From Martinezella tropici (lineage in GTDB: Bacteria; Pseudomonadota; Alphaproteobacteria; Rhizobiales; Rhizobiaceae): a stretch of DNA of 64,000 nucleotides. The notes beneath the pieces are model-generated. The model did not search any database, was not told where the DNA came from, and saw only the letters and a program-made list of their open reading frames with translations. Shown piece by piece: positions 34,376 to 45,584 of the stretch; positions within the stretch are counted from its first letter, which is position 1; every line of letters begins with the position of its first letter. The DNA lies in assembly GCF_008370325.1 (NCBI RefSeq), contig NZ_VNIP01000006.1:248001-312000 (forward strand). The letters are read 5' to 3'. The position numbers and the translations under genes are program-made.

Positions 34376-34909
34376 ATGAGCCGCATCGCAACCCCGGCCG
34401 TTGGCCACATGCAGAACCTCGCCCGCAACCCGATCATGATCGCGCTTTTCGTCGGCCTTTCTTTGGCTGGCTGCGCTTCCAAGAAGGGTCTGCCGAACGA
34501 TGCCAACGGTCTCGGCCTGAACGGTGCCGGCAATGCTACCCCGGGTTCGCCGCAGGACTTCACGGTCAATGTCGGCGACCGCATCTTCTTCGATACCGAC
34601 AGCACCTCGATCCGCTCCGACGCCGCCCAGACGCTCGACCGTCAGGCTCAGTGGCTCGCCCGCTATCCGAACTATGCGATCACCGTCGAAGGCCATGCAG
34701 ACGAGCGCGGCACGCGCGAATACAACCTGGCACTCGGCGCCCGCCGCGCGGCCGCTACCCGCGACTATCTCGCTTCGCGCGGCGTTCCTGCCAAGCGCAT
34801 GAAGACGATCTCCTACGGCAAGGAACGTCCGGTCGCGACCTGCGACGATATTTCCTGCTGGTCGCAGAACCGCCGCGCTGTCACCGTGCTCAACGGCGCC
34901 GGTTCCTGA
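34376..34909 (+). CDS. pal: Peptidoglycan-associated lipoprotein Pal
   Basis: A 177-residue lipoprotein: lipobox LSLAGC with Cys33 as the lipidated residue, a short linker, and an OmpA-like peptidoglycan-binding domain (IFFDTDSTSIRSDAAQTL, EGHADERGTREYNLALGARRA). It anchors the outer membrane to the wall and receives force from TolA/TolB. AAGGAGAG precedes the start. A terminator follows, so pal may end a transcription unit. Confidence 0.95.
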   Translation: MSRIATPAVGHMQNLARNPIMIALFVGLSLAGCASKKGLPNDANGLGLNGAGNATPGSPQDFTVNVGDRIFFDTDSTSIRSDAAQTLDRQAQWLARYPNYAITVEGHADERGTREYNLALGARRAAATRDYLASRGVPAKRMKTISYGKERPVATCDDISCWSQNRRAVTVLNGAGS

Positions 34910-34936
34910 TAGGTCAAAAGCCAGTCGAGAATGTAT

Positions 34937-34968
34937 AAAGGCGGCCTCCCAGCCGCCTTTACTTTTTT
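34937..34968 (+). terminator. Rho-independent terminator after pal
   Basis: Stem AAAGGCGGC/GCCGCCTTT with a 6-base loop, followed by ACTTTTTT. Lies 28 bp after the pal stop. Confidence 0.88.
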
Positions 34969-35068
34969 GACCACACTTTGGCCGAACTCCGTTGCTTTTT
35001 GAGAGCAATTGTAAAAATCTCCTGTTCGAGCCCTTGGCCCGAAGAATCAATGAGACAGGACGATCCAT

Positions 35069-36085
35069 ATGAGAAAACTTGTCGTGGCGAGCATGCTTTG
35101 TCTCGCTGCCTTTGCAGGTAGTGAGCGTGATGCTTCTGCCTTGTCGCTGTTCGGAATCCACCTCGGAGGCCGTGATGCCTCCGCGCAGTCGGCTTCCAAC
35201 AACGTGTATCAGAGACAAGCGCAATACGGCCAGGCACCGATCATCAATGTTCAAAACAGCGACGCCGAAGTTCGCGTGCAGCAGCTCGAAGACCAGATGC
35301 GCCAGCTGAACGGTCGCGTCGAGGAAATGAGCTATCAGCTGCTGCAGATGCAGGAACAGATCCGCAAGGCCCAGGAAGACAACGAATTCCGTTTCCAGCA
35401 GCTCGAAAAGCGCGGCGGCGGTGCGCCGGCTGCAGGCAGCACGATGAAGAAGAGCGAAGCCGATGCTCCGGCGTCGGGTTCCGGCGGCCAGCGGCAGGAT
35501 GATATTGCCGGCGTCATCGGCGATTCGCAGAATAGTGATGTCGCTTCCCAACAGGGAAGCGGCGCGGGCAAGCCGCCGAGCCAGCTTGGTTCGATCCAGT
35601 TCGACCCGGGCGGCAAGCAGGTCGGCTCCTCCATGTCGGGGGCCAACAATGGCGCGGGCAAGCCCCCAAGCGCCGGCTCCGGGACCCAGAGCGCCTCGCT
35701 AGGCAACGAAAACGATCAGTACAAGGCTGCTTATGGCCACGTCCTGTCGGGCGATTATAGTGTCGCCGAACAGGAGTTCCGCCAGTATCTCGACAGCTAT
35801 CCGAGCAGCACACGGGCAGCGGATGCGAATTTCTGGCTCGGAGAGGCGCTCTACTCGCAGGGCAAGTACAATGACGCCGCCAAGACCTTCCTCAATGCGC
35901 ATCAGAAATATAGCACCTCCGAGAAGGCACCTGAAATGCTCCTGAAGCTCGGCATGTCGCTCGCCGCGCTCGACAACAAGGACACAGCCTGCGCCACGCT
36001 TCGCGAAGTGACCAAGCGTTACCCAAAGGCCTCGAAAGCCGTGACCGGCAAGGTCGCCAGCGAAGAGAAGCGGCTTGCCTGCTGA
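35069..36085 (+). CDS. cpoB: Cell division coordinator CpoB (YbgF)
   Basis: The 338-residue periplasmic protein has a signal peptide (VASMLCLAAFAGS), a trimerising coiled coil near residues 65-120 (VQQLEDQMRQLNGRVEEMSYQ), a Gly/Ser/Ala-rich linker of roughly 90 residues and three TPR repeats at the C-terminus (AAYGHVLSGDYSVAEQEF, ANFWLGEALYSQGKYNDAA). CpoB coordinates Tol constriction with PBP1B. The linker is longer than in E. coli. tilS starts 5 bp after its stop. Confidence 0.93.
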   Translation: MRKLVVASMLCLAAFAGSERDASALSLFGIHLGGRDASAQSASNNVYQRQAQYGQAPIINVQNSDAEVRVQQLEDQMRQLNGRVEEMSYQLLQMQEQIRKAQEDNEFRFQQLEKRGGGAPAAGSTMKKSEADAPASGSGGQRQDDIAGVIGDSQNSDVASQQGSGAGKPPSQLGSIQFDPGGKQVGSSMSGANNGAGKPPSAGSGTQSASLGNENDQYKAAYGHVLSGDYSVAEQEFRQYLDSYPSSTRAADANFWLGEALYSQGKYNDAAKTFLNAHQKYSTSEKAPEMLLKLGMSLAALDNKDTACATLREVTKRYPKASKAVTGKVASEEKRLAC

Positions 36086-36090
36086 GCGCC

Positions 36091-37422
36091 ATGTCTACTG
36101 ACGCTGTGACCGGCGATGCCACGGCCCTCATGCCAGAAACCGCCGCGGCAGAATTCCTACAATCCCTATCGCCGCCTGCTCATATCCTGGTTGCCGTTTC
36201 CGGCGGCAGCGATTCCATCGGGCTTCTGATTGCCCTTGACCAGCAGCTGAAATCCCATTCCCGCAGAGATATCACCCTTAGCGCCGCGACCATCGATCAT
36301 GGCTTGCGCGCCGCAGGGGCAGACGAAGCGCGAGAGGTCGCAGCACTCTGCGCTTCGCGCGGCATTTCCCATTTTACCCGTCACTGGGAGGGTGAAAAGC
36401 CCGCAACCGGCCTCATGGCCGCTGCGCGCGAGGCACGCTATGAATTGCTCGCCGAGCTCGCCGAGGAGATTTCGGCCAACCTCATCGTCACTGCCCACAC
36501 CACAGATGATCAGCGCGAGACCATGGTCATGCGCGGTAAGCGCCGGCTGGGGGAGGTGGACGGCCTTGGTACCGGCATCGCCGATGCAATGCTGTTTGAC
36601 CGGCGTATCTGGATTGTCAGGCCGTTTCTGGCCTGCCGGCGGGTGGATATCAGAGCCTGGCTCAAGATGCGCGGCATATCCTGGCTCGATGACCCCAGCA
36701 ACGCGGATATGAGATATGAGCGCGTGCGTACGCGCATGGAACTTGACGCAGATCCGTCGGCACCGCTATCGGGCGATGGCGGTGCCGGCCGCGCCGCGCT
36801 GTCCGGGAAGGCTGCCGCATGGCTGGACGACCACGTCACCATCCATGCGAATGCGCTTTGCGTCATCGATCGATCGGGCCTCTCGGCGGATAAAGCGGTC
36901 GTTGCCTATGCCCTGTCCTACCTTGCCGCCGTCTTCGGTGGCAGGACTTATGCGCCGGGGCGGGTGCAAATGGAGCGTGTTCTCGAATTTGTGAACGGTG
37001 CGGATCCCGGCCGGCGCACGGCCGGCGGCGTGGTTTTCGACCTGCGCCGCGATGGGCTTTACCTCATGCGGGAAAGCCGCAATATCGCCCCGCTGTCGCT
37101 CGCGCCGGGAAAAAAGGGCAATTGGGACGGTCGCTTCGAAATAAGCAATTCGGGCCAGACGCCGGTCGGCGTGCGCGCCGCCGGTATGGAGAATGCGGCG
37201 ATTTTTCCGTCGAATCTGCCGAAAGGAGCCGCGCGGCGCGCCGGCGCAGCGATGCCGCTGATTGCGACGGAAGCGGGGACAAAGGCAGCATCGGTTGCGG
37301 TCGTGCCCAATCTTGCGCCTTTCGACCGCTTTTTGACACGATTCGACCTCACATTCGCAGATCGGCTTTCAATCGCTTTTGGCCGTGAAGCCTATATGCG
37401 GCCGCCGCTTTCGGTCCTATAG
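36091..37422 (+). CDS. tilS: tRNA(Ile)-lysidine synthetase TilS
   Basis: A 443-residue N-type ATP pyrophosphatase with P-loop AVSGGSDSIGLL (SGGSDS at 37-42), DHGLRAAGADEA and VTAHTTDDQRET. It modifies C34 of the tRNA-Ile CAT anticodon to lysidine so that AUA is read as Ile. The start ATG follows cpoB by 5 bp. The C-terminal tRNA-binding part is shorter and less conserved than in E. coli. It is essential in most bacteria. Confidence 0.92.
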   Translation: MSTDAVTGDATALMPETAAAEFLQSLSPPAHILVAVSGGSDSIGLLIALDQQLKSHSRRDITLSAATIDHGLRAAGADEAREVAALCASRGISHFTRHWEGEKPATGLMAAAREARYELLAELAEEISANLIVTAHTTDDQRETMVMRGKRRLGEVDGLGTGIADAMLFDRRIWIVRPFLACRRVDIRAWLKMRGISWLDDPSNADMRYERVRTRMELDADPSAPLSGDGGAGRAALSGKAAAWLDDHVTIHANALCVIDRSGLSADKAVVAYALSYLAAVFGGRTYAPGRVQMERVLEFVNGADPGRRTAGGVVFDLRRDGLYLMRESRNIAPLSLAPGKKGNWDGRFEISNSGQTPVGVRAAGMENAAIFPSNLPKGAARRAGAAMPLIATEAGTKAASVAVVPNLAPFDRFLTRFDLTFADRLSIAFGREAYMRPPLSVL

Positions 37423-37538
37423 ACGGAAAAAGCATGCGGCGACGCGGTTTGCCTTGGCAACGGCTTGGCGCAACCCTATGTTAGGGATCAAGTAATGCCG
37501 TCGCTTAAGCGGCGGAAGTTTCAGTGCTGGGGAGTTCG

Positions 37539-39482
<1,944 letters not shown>

Positions 39483-39513
39483 CGCACGGAGCCGATTGAC
39501 CATGTAGACGAAG

Positions 39514-39551
39514 AGGCCAGTTCTCCTTTGATTAGGGAACTGGCCTTTTTC
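39514..39551 (+). terminator. Rho-independent terminator after ftsH
   Basis: Stem AGGCCAGTTC/GAACTGGCCT followed by TTTTTCTT. It lies 31 bp past the ftsH stop and separates ftsH from glmM. Confidence 0.9.
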
Positions 39552-39701
39552 TTGATGGCTGCAGGTGACGAACGGAAGCTGAGGGTCGGTACTGATGATG
39601 GTCCGAATATCGGAATTGAGCGAAGAGCGGGCCGCAATTCGTAAATCCACATTTGGGCGGTCTCGTCGCCGGCATTGTCCTACTGATGATCGGGTGTCGC
39701 C

Positions 39702-39926
39702 ATGCGTAAAGCATCCGTGATCCTCAGCTCAACGATTACTTGCCCGATCTGCGGTTTCAAGGCGACGGAAACGATGCCAACCGACGCCTGCTGGTATTTC
39801 TATGAATGCAAGGGCTGCAGTGCCGTGCTTCAGCCGAAGGCTGGTGATTGCTGTGTGTTCTGCTCATTCGGAACCGTTCCTTGCCCGCCGATCCAGGCTC
39901 GAGGCGGGCGGGGCCGTTGCTGTTGA
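39702..39926 (+). CDS. GDCCVxC domain-containing protein
   Basis: A 74-residue cytosolic protein with nine cysteines in the order C14-x2-C17 (TCPICGF), C30, C36-x2-C39 (ECKGCSAVL) and the GDCCVFCSFGTVPCPP block (C50, C51, C54, C61). This block defines a small family of unknown function, in some organisms annotated as selenoproteins; here all positions are ordinary Cys codons (TGC/TGT) and no TGA recoding is needed. It could bind a metal or act in thiol chemistry. It lies alone between the ftsH terminator and glmM. Confidence 0.75.
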   Translation: MRKASVILSSTITCPICGFKATETMPTDACWYFYECKGCSAVLQPKAGDCCVFCSFGTVPCPPIQARGGRGRCC

Positions 39927-40230
39927 TCGGCTGATGCCACAGTGTGACACGGCACGGGCAGCCCGAGATGCACAATCGTCGTAGCCGGGGGAAGTAATAT
40001 GGACAGTTTATGTTGTGAATTGGAATATTGTCAGCCTCCACCAGATGCGGTTTTTTAGTGCTTATTAATGGTAACGCGTTGTAATAGGCGGTCTCGGTAA
40101 TTTAAGTGCCGAGTTTTACAATCTGTGGCATGAGCCACAGGCATCGATGCTCGAAGCGTCTCTGGATTCAGAGCAGTGTTTTCGATGCCGCTGCATGTTT
40201 CGCGAAAATGCAGCAACGACAGGAGTGCAT
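39927..40230. promoter_or_regulatory. Upstream region of glmM with two hairpins
   Basis: No gene is seen. Two stem-loops lie 90-140 bp before the glmM start: CTCGG-N11-CCGAG followed by TTTTA (40093-40117, terminator-like) and CTGTGGC-ATGA-GCCACAG (40123-40140). The tandem arrangement could be an attenuator or a processed leader for glmM, but the effect is unknown. Confidence 0.4.
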
Positions 40231-41583
40231 ATGAAACGTCGCTATTTCGGAACTGACGGAATTCGCGGTCAATCCAACATCTATCCGATGACGCCGGATC
40301 TTGCCATGCGCGTGGGTATCGCCGCCGGCACGATCTTCCATCGCGGTAGTCACCGTCACCGCGTCGTCATCGGCAAGGACACACGTCTTTCCGGCTATAT
40401 GCTGGAAAACGCAATGGTGGCGGGCTTTACCGCGGCCGGCGTCGATGCCTTCGTTCTCGGCCCCATTCCGACCCCGGCCGTCGCCATGCTGACGCGTTCG
40501 CTGCGTGCGGACATCGGCGTCATGATTTCCGCTTCGCATAATCCTTACGAAGACAATGGCATCAAGCTTTTCGGGCCGGACGGCTACAAGCTGTCCGACG
40601 ATCTTGAAATGAAGATCGAGGATCTGCTCGACAAGGACATGACCGAGCATCTTGCCAAGGCTGAGAATATCGGCCGTGCCAAGCGCATCGACGGCGTGCA
40701 TGACCGCTATATCGAGCATGCGAAGCGCACGCTGCCGCGTGACGTCACGCTGCAAGGCCTGCGCATCGCCATCGATTGCGCCAATGGTGCTGCCTACAAG
40801 GTTGCCCCGGCTGCCCTTTGGGAACTCGGCGCCGACGTGGTGACCATAGGCAACGAGCCGAATGGTATGAACATCAATCTGAATTGCGGCTCCACCAGCC
40901 CTGTTGCCCTGCAGAAGAAGGTGGATGAAGTGCGCGCCGATATCGGCATCGCGCTGGATGGCGATGCCGACCGCGTCATCATCGTCGACGAGACCGGCAC
41001 GATCATCGATGGCGATCAGCTGATGGCTGTCATCGCGGAGAGCTGGGCCGAGAGCCAGACGCTGCGCGGCAACGGCATCGTGGCGACCGTCATGTCCAAT
41101 CTCGGCCTCGAGCGTTTTCTGGAAGAGCGCGGCATGTTGCTTGCCCGCACCGCCGTCGGCGACCGCTATGTCGTCGAGCATATGCGTCAGCACAATTACA
41201 ACGTCGGTGGCGAGCAATCGGGCCATATCGTGCTGTCCGATTATGGCACGACGGGCGATGGGCTCGTGGCCGCGCTGCAGATCCTTGCCTCGGTGAAACG
41301 CACCGGCAAGCCGGTCAGCGAAGTTTGTCGGCGTTTCGAGCCCGTACCGCAGCTGCTGCGCAATGTCCGCATTGCCGGCGGCAAGCCGCTGGAGGACATT
41401 CAGGTGCGGCAGGCGATCGCCGATGCGGAAAGCGAACTCGCCCGCAATGGCCGTTTGGTCATTCGTCCTTCCGGTACCGAGCCCTTGATCCGCGTCATGG
41501 CGGAGGGCGACGATCGCGGCCAGATCGAGCGTATCGTCGGCGGATTGATCGACGTGATTTCGAGCGTCCGCTCGGCAGCTTGA
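40231..41583 (+). CDS. glmM: Phosphoglucosamine mutase
   Basis: A 450-residue enzyme that converts glucosamine-6-phosphate to glucosamine-1-phosphate for UDP-GlcNAc, hence peptidoglycan and LPS. The phosphoserine loop [12 protein letters not shown] has its Ser at residue 102, the metal loop is [10 protein letters not shown], the sugar loop GGEQSGHI, and the phosphate site [15 protein letters not shown] is near the end. AGGAG precedes the ATG at 40231. It lies downstream of ftsH as in other rhizobia. Confidence 0.97.
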   Translation: MKRRYFGTDGIRGQSNIYPMTPDLAMRVGIAAGTIFHRGSHRHRVVIGKDTRLSGYMLENAMVAGFTAAGVDAFVLGPIPTPAVAMLTRSLRADIGVMISASHNPYEDNGIKLFGPDGYKLSDDLEMKIEDLLDKDMTEHLAKAENIGRAKRIDGVHDRYIEHAKRTLPRDVTLQGLRIAIDCANGAAYKVAPAALWELGADVVTIGNEPNGMNINLNCGSTSPVALQKKVDEVRADIGIALDGDADRVIIVDETGTIIDGDQLMAVIAESWAESQTLRGNGIVATVMSNLGLERFLEERGMLLARTAVGDRYVVEHMRQHNYNVGGEQSGHIVLSDYGTTGDGLVAALQILASVKRTGKPVSEVCRRFEPVPQLLRNVRIAGGKPLEDIQVRQAIADAESELARNGRLVIRPSGTEPLIRVMAEGDDRGQIERIVGGLIDVISSVRSAA

Positions 41584-41612
41584 GCCTGGAAATACCCGGG
41601 ATATCCAAATCT

Positions 41613-41646
41613 ACGGCCGTCTCATTGAGGCGGCCGTTTTGTTTTT
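41613..41646 (+). terminator. Rho-independent terminator after glmM
   Basis: Stem ACGGCCG/CGGCCGT with loop TCTCATTGAGG, followed by TTTGTTTTT. It lies between glmM and the convergent SH3 gene. Confidence 0.85.
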
Positions 41647-41667
41647 AGCCGGCGGGGCCAAGACGGC

Positions 41668-42222
41668 CTACTGGAACATTTCGCCGGGATAGGCGCCCCA
41701 GAGCTTGTCCTGCCTGATGTAGCCTCTTGCCGAATGTTCCCTTACGGAGACGCGGCACCATATTCCCGTGCAGGACTGCAGCGAAACCAGCACGCGGGGC
41801 TGCAGCTCCGCGACCGCCCGAGCGGCTGGATTGGGGTCTGCGCGCAACATGGCATTCTTGGTCAGCCAAGGTGCGATCAGCGCCGTGCGAATGCCGGAGA
41901 GCAGGGCGCTATGCATCCAGCCGGTCACGCCGGTGTCGTCGCGGACCTGCCGCCAATGGCCATATTCGTCGATGATCTCCAGGGGCAGGCCGGGTTTCGT
42001 ATAGATCCATTTGGTTGCGTAGATGGTCGATGGACCCACGCGCATGCGTGCCTTGTGGGCTCTCAGCGAAACATAGCGGGGGATCGGCAATCCCGTTTCG
42101 CGCCCCTTGTTCCACGCGGTAGCCGCAACCGGTTTTATCGGCATCGTGCCGGCCAGAGCAGCAGGGCTCAGGAAGAGGATGAGGAGCCCCAGGCAGGCCC
42201 ATATTTTTCGATGGCAAGTCAA
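41668..42222 (-). CDS. Exported SH3-domain protein
   Basis: A 184-residue protein with a signal peptide (ACLGLLILFLSPAALAG) and two bacterial SH3-like segments (YVSLRAHKARMRVGPSTIY and NAMLRADPNPAARAVAE). Such domains bind peptidoglycan or peptides in the periplasm. The best start is TTG at 42222, because AGGAGG stands six bases upstream; the only upstream ATG (42306) gives 28 extra hydrophilic residues before the signal peptide. It is convergent with glmM. Confidence 0.8.
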   Translation of the reverse strand: MTCHRKIWACLGLLILFLSPAALAGTMPIKPVAATAWNKGRETGLPIPRYVSLRAHKARMRVGPSTIYATKWIYTKPGLPLEIIDEYGHWRQVRDDTGVTGWMHSALLSGIRTALIAPWLTKNAMLRADPNPAARAVAELQPRVLVSLQSCTGIWCRVSVREHSARGYIRQDKLWGAYPGEMFQ

Positions 42223-42541
42223 AGACTTCCTCCTGAGTTCGCTTCCCGGCCATTCCACTGTAATGGCGCTATTCTTGCCAATTCGTTTAAAAATCCAGGC
42301 CTCCACGCACCCGGCGGCGCATGTCCTCGCGAAGAAGGGAGGAGGTGAAACGGCCGCATCTCGTTCTCTTTATTGTAAAATCAACAATCTCTAATATATT
42401 AAATAAAGTATAGTCTCTGAATAAACAGGGTAAATATTCGTAGTTAATCAGGCTTTAACTCATTTTCATCATTATCCCTGTCATGTCTTTTCGATTGGCA
42501 AGCATCTGCTGTGCCAAGGCAAGAAATTTGGAGCCAAAGCC
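42223..42541. promoter_or_regulatory. AT-rich divergent promoter region of SH3 and omp genes
   Basis: This 319-bp region has no gene. It contains a marked AT-rich block (about 42365-42460, with TATTAAATAAAGTATAG) unlike the GC-rich surroundings, consistent with strong promoter sequences for the outer-membrane protein gene. No specific -35/-10 can be assigned with confidence. Confidence 0.5.
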
Positions 42542-43390
42542 ATGATGAAATCCATAATAGGAGCACTTGCCACTTTGCTTGTCGGCACGTCGGCCTTTTC
42601 CGCTGATCTCTATACACCGGAACCGGTCCAGCCGGCGCCGGAGGTGACTGTCGCCCAATCCAGCGGCTGGTACCTGCGCGGCGATGTCGGCTATGCTTTC
42701 ACGAAGCTGCGCGGCGCCAACTATTTCCAGGGTTCCAACTCCAGCCTGGTCGATTTCGATAGGGCAACGCTCGGCGACAACTTCACACTCGGCGGCGGTG
42801 TCGGTTATCAAATCAACAACTACCTGCGCACCGACTTGACGTTCGACTATCTCTTCAAGTCCGACTTCAAGGGTTCGACAAAGGGCAATTGCGGCGGCTG
42901 CGGTCCGGACTTCACCTCCGTCCCGGCAACGTCCCGCGACCTGGCATCCTTGACGGCCTTCAGCTTGCTTGCCAACGCTTACGTCGATCTCGGCACCTAT
43001 GGCATCTTCACGCCTTATGTCGGTGGTGGTCTCGGTGGCACCTACGTTAAATGGAGCAATCTGAAGAACACGTCCTGCTCGGACGCCAATCCGGACTCCT
43101 GCGACGGGTCGGTTACGCATAACGGCCGCGGCAGCTGGCGCTTCACCTACGCGCTGATGGCCGGTACCTCCATCGATCTGAGCTGCAATCTCAAGGCCGA
43201 CGTCGGCTATCGCTATCGGCATATCCAGGGCGGCGACATGTTCGGCTTCGCTGAAAATGGTGGTCCCGGCTACGACAAGGGCCTGAACCTGCACGAAGCC
43301 CGCATCGGTGCCCGTTACACCTTCGGGGGCTGCCAGACGGCAAGCTACATGCCGCCGGCCGATATTCCGGCCCAGCCGGTCTACAAATAA
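42542..43390 (+). CDS. Omp25/Omp31-like outer-membrane beta-barrel protein
   Basis: A 282-residue protein with a signal peptide (MKSIIGALATLLVGTSAFSA) and an eight-stranded barrel of the rhizobial/Brucella surface-antigen type: GWYLRGDVGYAFTKLRG, NFTLGGGVGYQINNYLRTD, NAYVDLGTYGIFTPYVGGG and GYRYRHIQGGDMFG. A Pro-rich stretch follows the leader and recurs at the end (PPADIPAQPVYK). It resides in the outer membrane. A second, related gene follows. Confidence 0.9.
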   Translation: MMKSIIGALATLLVGTSAFSADLYTPEPVQPAPEVTVAQSSGWYLRGDVGYAFTKLRGANYFQGSNSSLVDFDRATLGDNFTLGGGVGYQINNYLRTDLTFDYLFKSDFKGSTKGNCGGCGPDFTSVPATSRDLASLTAFSLLANAYVDLGTYGIFTPYVGGGLGGTYVKWSNLKNTSCSDANPDSCDGSVTHNGRGSWRFTYALMAGTSIDLSCNLKADVGYRYRHIQGGDMFGFAENGGPGYDKGLNLHEARIGARYTFGGCQTASYMPPADIPAQPVYK

Positions 43391-43412
43391 GCGTAGCTTA
43401 CGCAAGCCATTG

Positions 43413-43450
43413 AAAAGCCGTCCGGTTTCTTCCGAGCGGCTTTTGTCTTT
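43413..43450 (+). terminator. Rho-independent terminator after first omp gene
   Basis: Stem AAAAGCCG/CGGCTTTT followed by GTCTTTTC, 22 bp after the stop. Confidence 0.85.
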
Positions 43451-43632
43451 TCTCTCTCCCGTTAAGTAATTCTTCCACGCTTTAAAGCTTCATTAACCAT
43501 GAATTCCCTATGGTTAATGAAATCAGAATGGCGGCTTTCCCGCAGAGTTTCTTCTCTGACGGGCTCGCAGGGAAGCAAAGGCCGACCGATTCGACGCGCG
43601 GGCGTCAGCCCGAGGATGGAAGGCGAGGGGTA

Positions 43633-44478
43633 ATGATCCGTTTTGACGCGTTGGCGCTGGCCGCAGCGATGGCAGGCGCATCGGCGGGCGTTGCTCTTGC
43701 GGGCGATACGCCGCCGGAAATCAAGGTGCCCGAAGTCAGCGTCCCCGAGGTCAGTGTCAAGGATGCGAAGGGATGGTACGTCCGCGGTGATGTCGGTTAT
43801 TCAGTCAATGCAAGTCGCAACAACACGCGATTCCGTGCTTACGATCCAGCCGGTGGCGATTACAGTTCGAGCCGCTTCGATTCCAGCCGCTTCGGCGGCG
43901 ATTTTTCCGGCGGCCTGGGTGTCGGCTATCAATTCAACGACCTGTTTCGTGCCGATGTCACGGGAGATTTCTTCAGCGGCGATTTCGACGGCCGTGTCTC
44001 CAGCAATTCGTCCTGTTTTGGCGGAGGTGCGGGCACCGGTTGCTCCACAAAGGCGCATTCCTCCTTCAGGGCCGGCAGCCTGATGGTCAATGGTTACGTC
44101 GATCTCGGAACGCTTGCAGGCTTTACGCCCTATGTCGGTGCAGGGCTCGGCGCGACGCGCGTCTCGTGGAGCAGCGTCAATGCCATCGGTTCCTGCGTGG
44201 ACGGTGCTTCCGGCTGCGGAGGCGCGGCTTCGTTCAGCGCGCGCTATCCGGGCGACAGCGACTGGCGCATGACCTATGCGCTGATGGCGGGCGTCGCTTA
44301 TGAGATTGCACCGAACATCAAGGTCGATCTTGGCTATCGTTTCTCCCACGTCGCCGGCGGCGACATGTTCGGCTATTCCGCCGCCGATTCGGCTGCCGGT
44401 GCGGGCGGCACGATGGGCCGTGACGGCGCGCTCTCGCGCCACGAAATCCGCATCGGTCTCAGGATCACGACCTGGTAG
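43633..44478 (+). CDS. Second Omp25/Omp31-like outer-membrane protein
   Basis: A 281-residue barrel protein: signal peptide (ALALAAAMAGASAGVALA), a repeat KVPEVSVPEVSVKDAK after it, GWYVRGDVGYSVNAS, FSGGLGVGYQFNDLFRAD, NGYVDLGTLAGFTPYVGAG and GYRFSHVAGGDMFGYS. It aligns along its length with the protein of the previous gene, with variable loops, so the two are probably ancient paralogues. Start 43633 follows GAGGGGT. It has its own terminator. Confidence 0.88.
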   Translation: MIRFDALALAAAMAGASAGVALAGDTPPEIKVPEVSVPEVSVKDAKGWYVRGDVGYSVNASRNNTRFRAYDPAGGDYSSSRFDSSRFGGDFSGGLGVGYQFNDLFRADVTGDFFSGDFDGRVSSNSSCFGGGAGTGCSTKAHSSFRAGSLMVNGYVDLGTLAGFTPYVGAGLGATRVSWSSVNAIGSCVDGASGCGGAASFSARYPGDSDWRMTYALMAGVAYEIAPNIKVDLGYRFSHVAGGDMFGYSAADSAAGAGGTMGRDGALSRHEIRIGLRITTW

Positions 44479-44489
44479 GCTCGAGGTCC

Positions 44490-44540
44490 GAGCGGCTCAG
44501 CTTTTCAAGGAATCTCCGAGCCGCTCTGTTTCTTTGTTTC
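44490..44540 (+). terminator. Rho-independent terminator after second omp gene
   Basis: Stem GAGCGGCTC/GAGCCGCTC with a 19-base loop, followed by TGTTTCTTTGTTTC. Lies 12 bp after the stop. Confidence 0.75.
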
Positions 44541-44591
44541 CTCGCAATTCCGGACGGGGAAAACCGCTTGTGCACTTTTCCTGGAATTGTT

Positions 44592-45344
44592 CTATGGCGT
44601 CGTCAGCACATAGTTGATGCGGCGAAAGAAATCCAAGGTTCGGAAGATGTGGGCGGGTATGCGGCGCCACGCGGAAGACTTGGCGGCACGATAATCACGA
44701 CGCCAGCCGATCATAGTGGTTCGCTGTAACCGGCTGAAGCCGGCGATATTGACGCGTGTGCTGAAGATCGAAATCTGCATGTCCCAGCCACGCTCCACCG
44801 CCACATCCCAAGGCAACGACATGACCGCCAGCGATTTGACGATTCTTTCGGCGCCACGGCGCGTGACGAGATAGCAGGCCGTCGAACCCTGCGGGCCGAA
44901 AAGGCAACGGCCGACGATGTCTCCCTTCCTGCTGCGCATCATGGCGCGGAAGCCGTTCCAGCGGTGGTTCACAAGCTTGATCAGGTCGGCCGTCGGTGCT
45001 GCTTCCTTGGCCGCCATGGCGCGCGCCAGGAAATCGGCATCCAGCGCGACATCATCCTCGATGATGATGGCCATCGCTTCGCCGCTCGCAAGAAACTGGC
45101 GTAGTGCCTGCAAGTGACTGCGATAGCAGCCATATTCACCCGGCAGGATGGTCCGGCCGTGCCGGCGCTGGAAACGATCATGGTCCACGTCGGTCCATTG
45201 GTCGCGCGGGATGAGGGCGCCGTCGACGCCGTCGATGCGTTCGAATCGGAAGCCGAATTCATCGCTCTGCCGTCGGATCTCCGCCAACCGCTCAGTCGCG
45301 CGATCTATATTGATCAGATAGACCGGCACGGTCTGTGCTGTCAT
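44592..45344 (-). CDS. Glycosyltransferase family 25 protein (LPS glycosylation)
   Basis: A 250-residue GT25 enzyme: PVYLINIDRATERLAEI at the start, EYGCYRSHLQALR, the acidic metal-site motif AIIIEDDVALDADFL and TACYLVTRRGAERIV. Such enzymes add galactose or related sugars to LPS or lipooligosaccharide on the cytosolic side. The ATG at 45344 places PVYLINID directly after the start; 45377 is a possible alternative. It is convergent with the second omp gene. Acceptor not known. Confidence 0.88.
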   Translation of the reverse strand: MTAQTVPVYLINIDRATERLAEIRRQSDEFGFRFERIDGVDGALIPRDQWTDVDHDRFQRRHGRTILPGEYGCYRSHLQALRQFLASGEAMAIIIEDDVALDADFLARAMAAKEAAPTADLIKLVNHRWNGFRAMMRSRKGDIVGRCLFGPQGSTACYLVTRRGAERIVKSLAVMSLPWDVAVERGWDMQISIFSTRVNIAGFSRLQRTTMIGWRRDYRAAKSSAWRRIPAHIFRTLDFFRRINYVLTTP

Positions 45345-45584
45345 GAACGGGGTTTCGGCGAGCGCAGTTAGAGACATTGGGCACATTTGTCGTTTCTACC
45401 GGCGCAACCAGGGACGCCAAACCCTATATGATTGTGCTTCGGCATAAAAACCAGTTTTTATATGGCCAAATTTGGCTGAATTTCATTGTGCGTAACTTAC
45501 GCACCATCAAACTTTTCGCACGACCTTGTGATCGAGCGCCATCCGCAAATTTTACTATTGTGCTCGCGCTCGGCTTCCAATATA

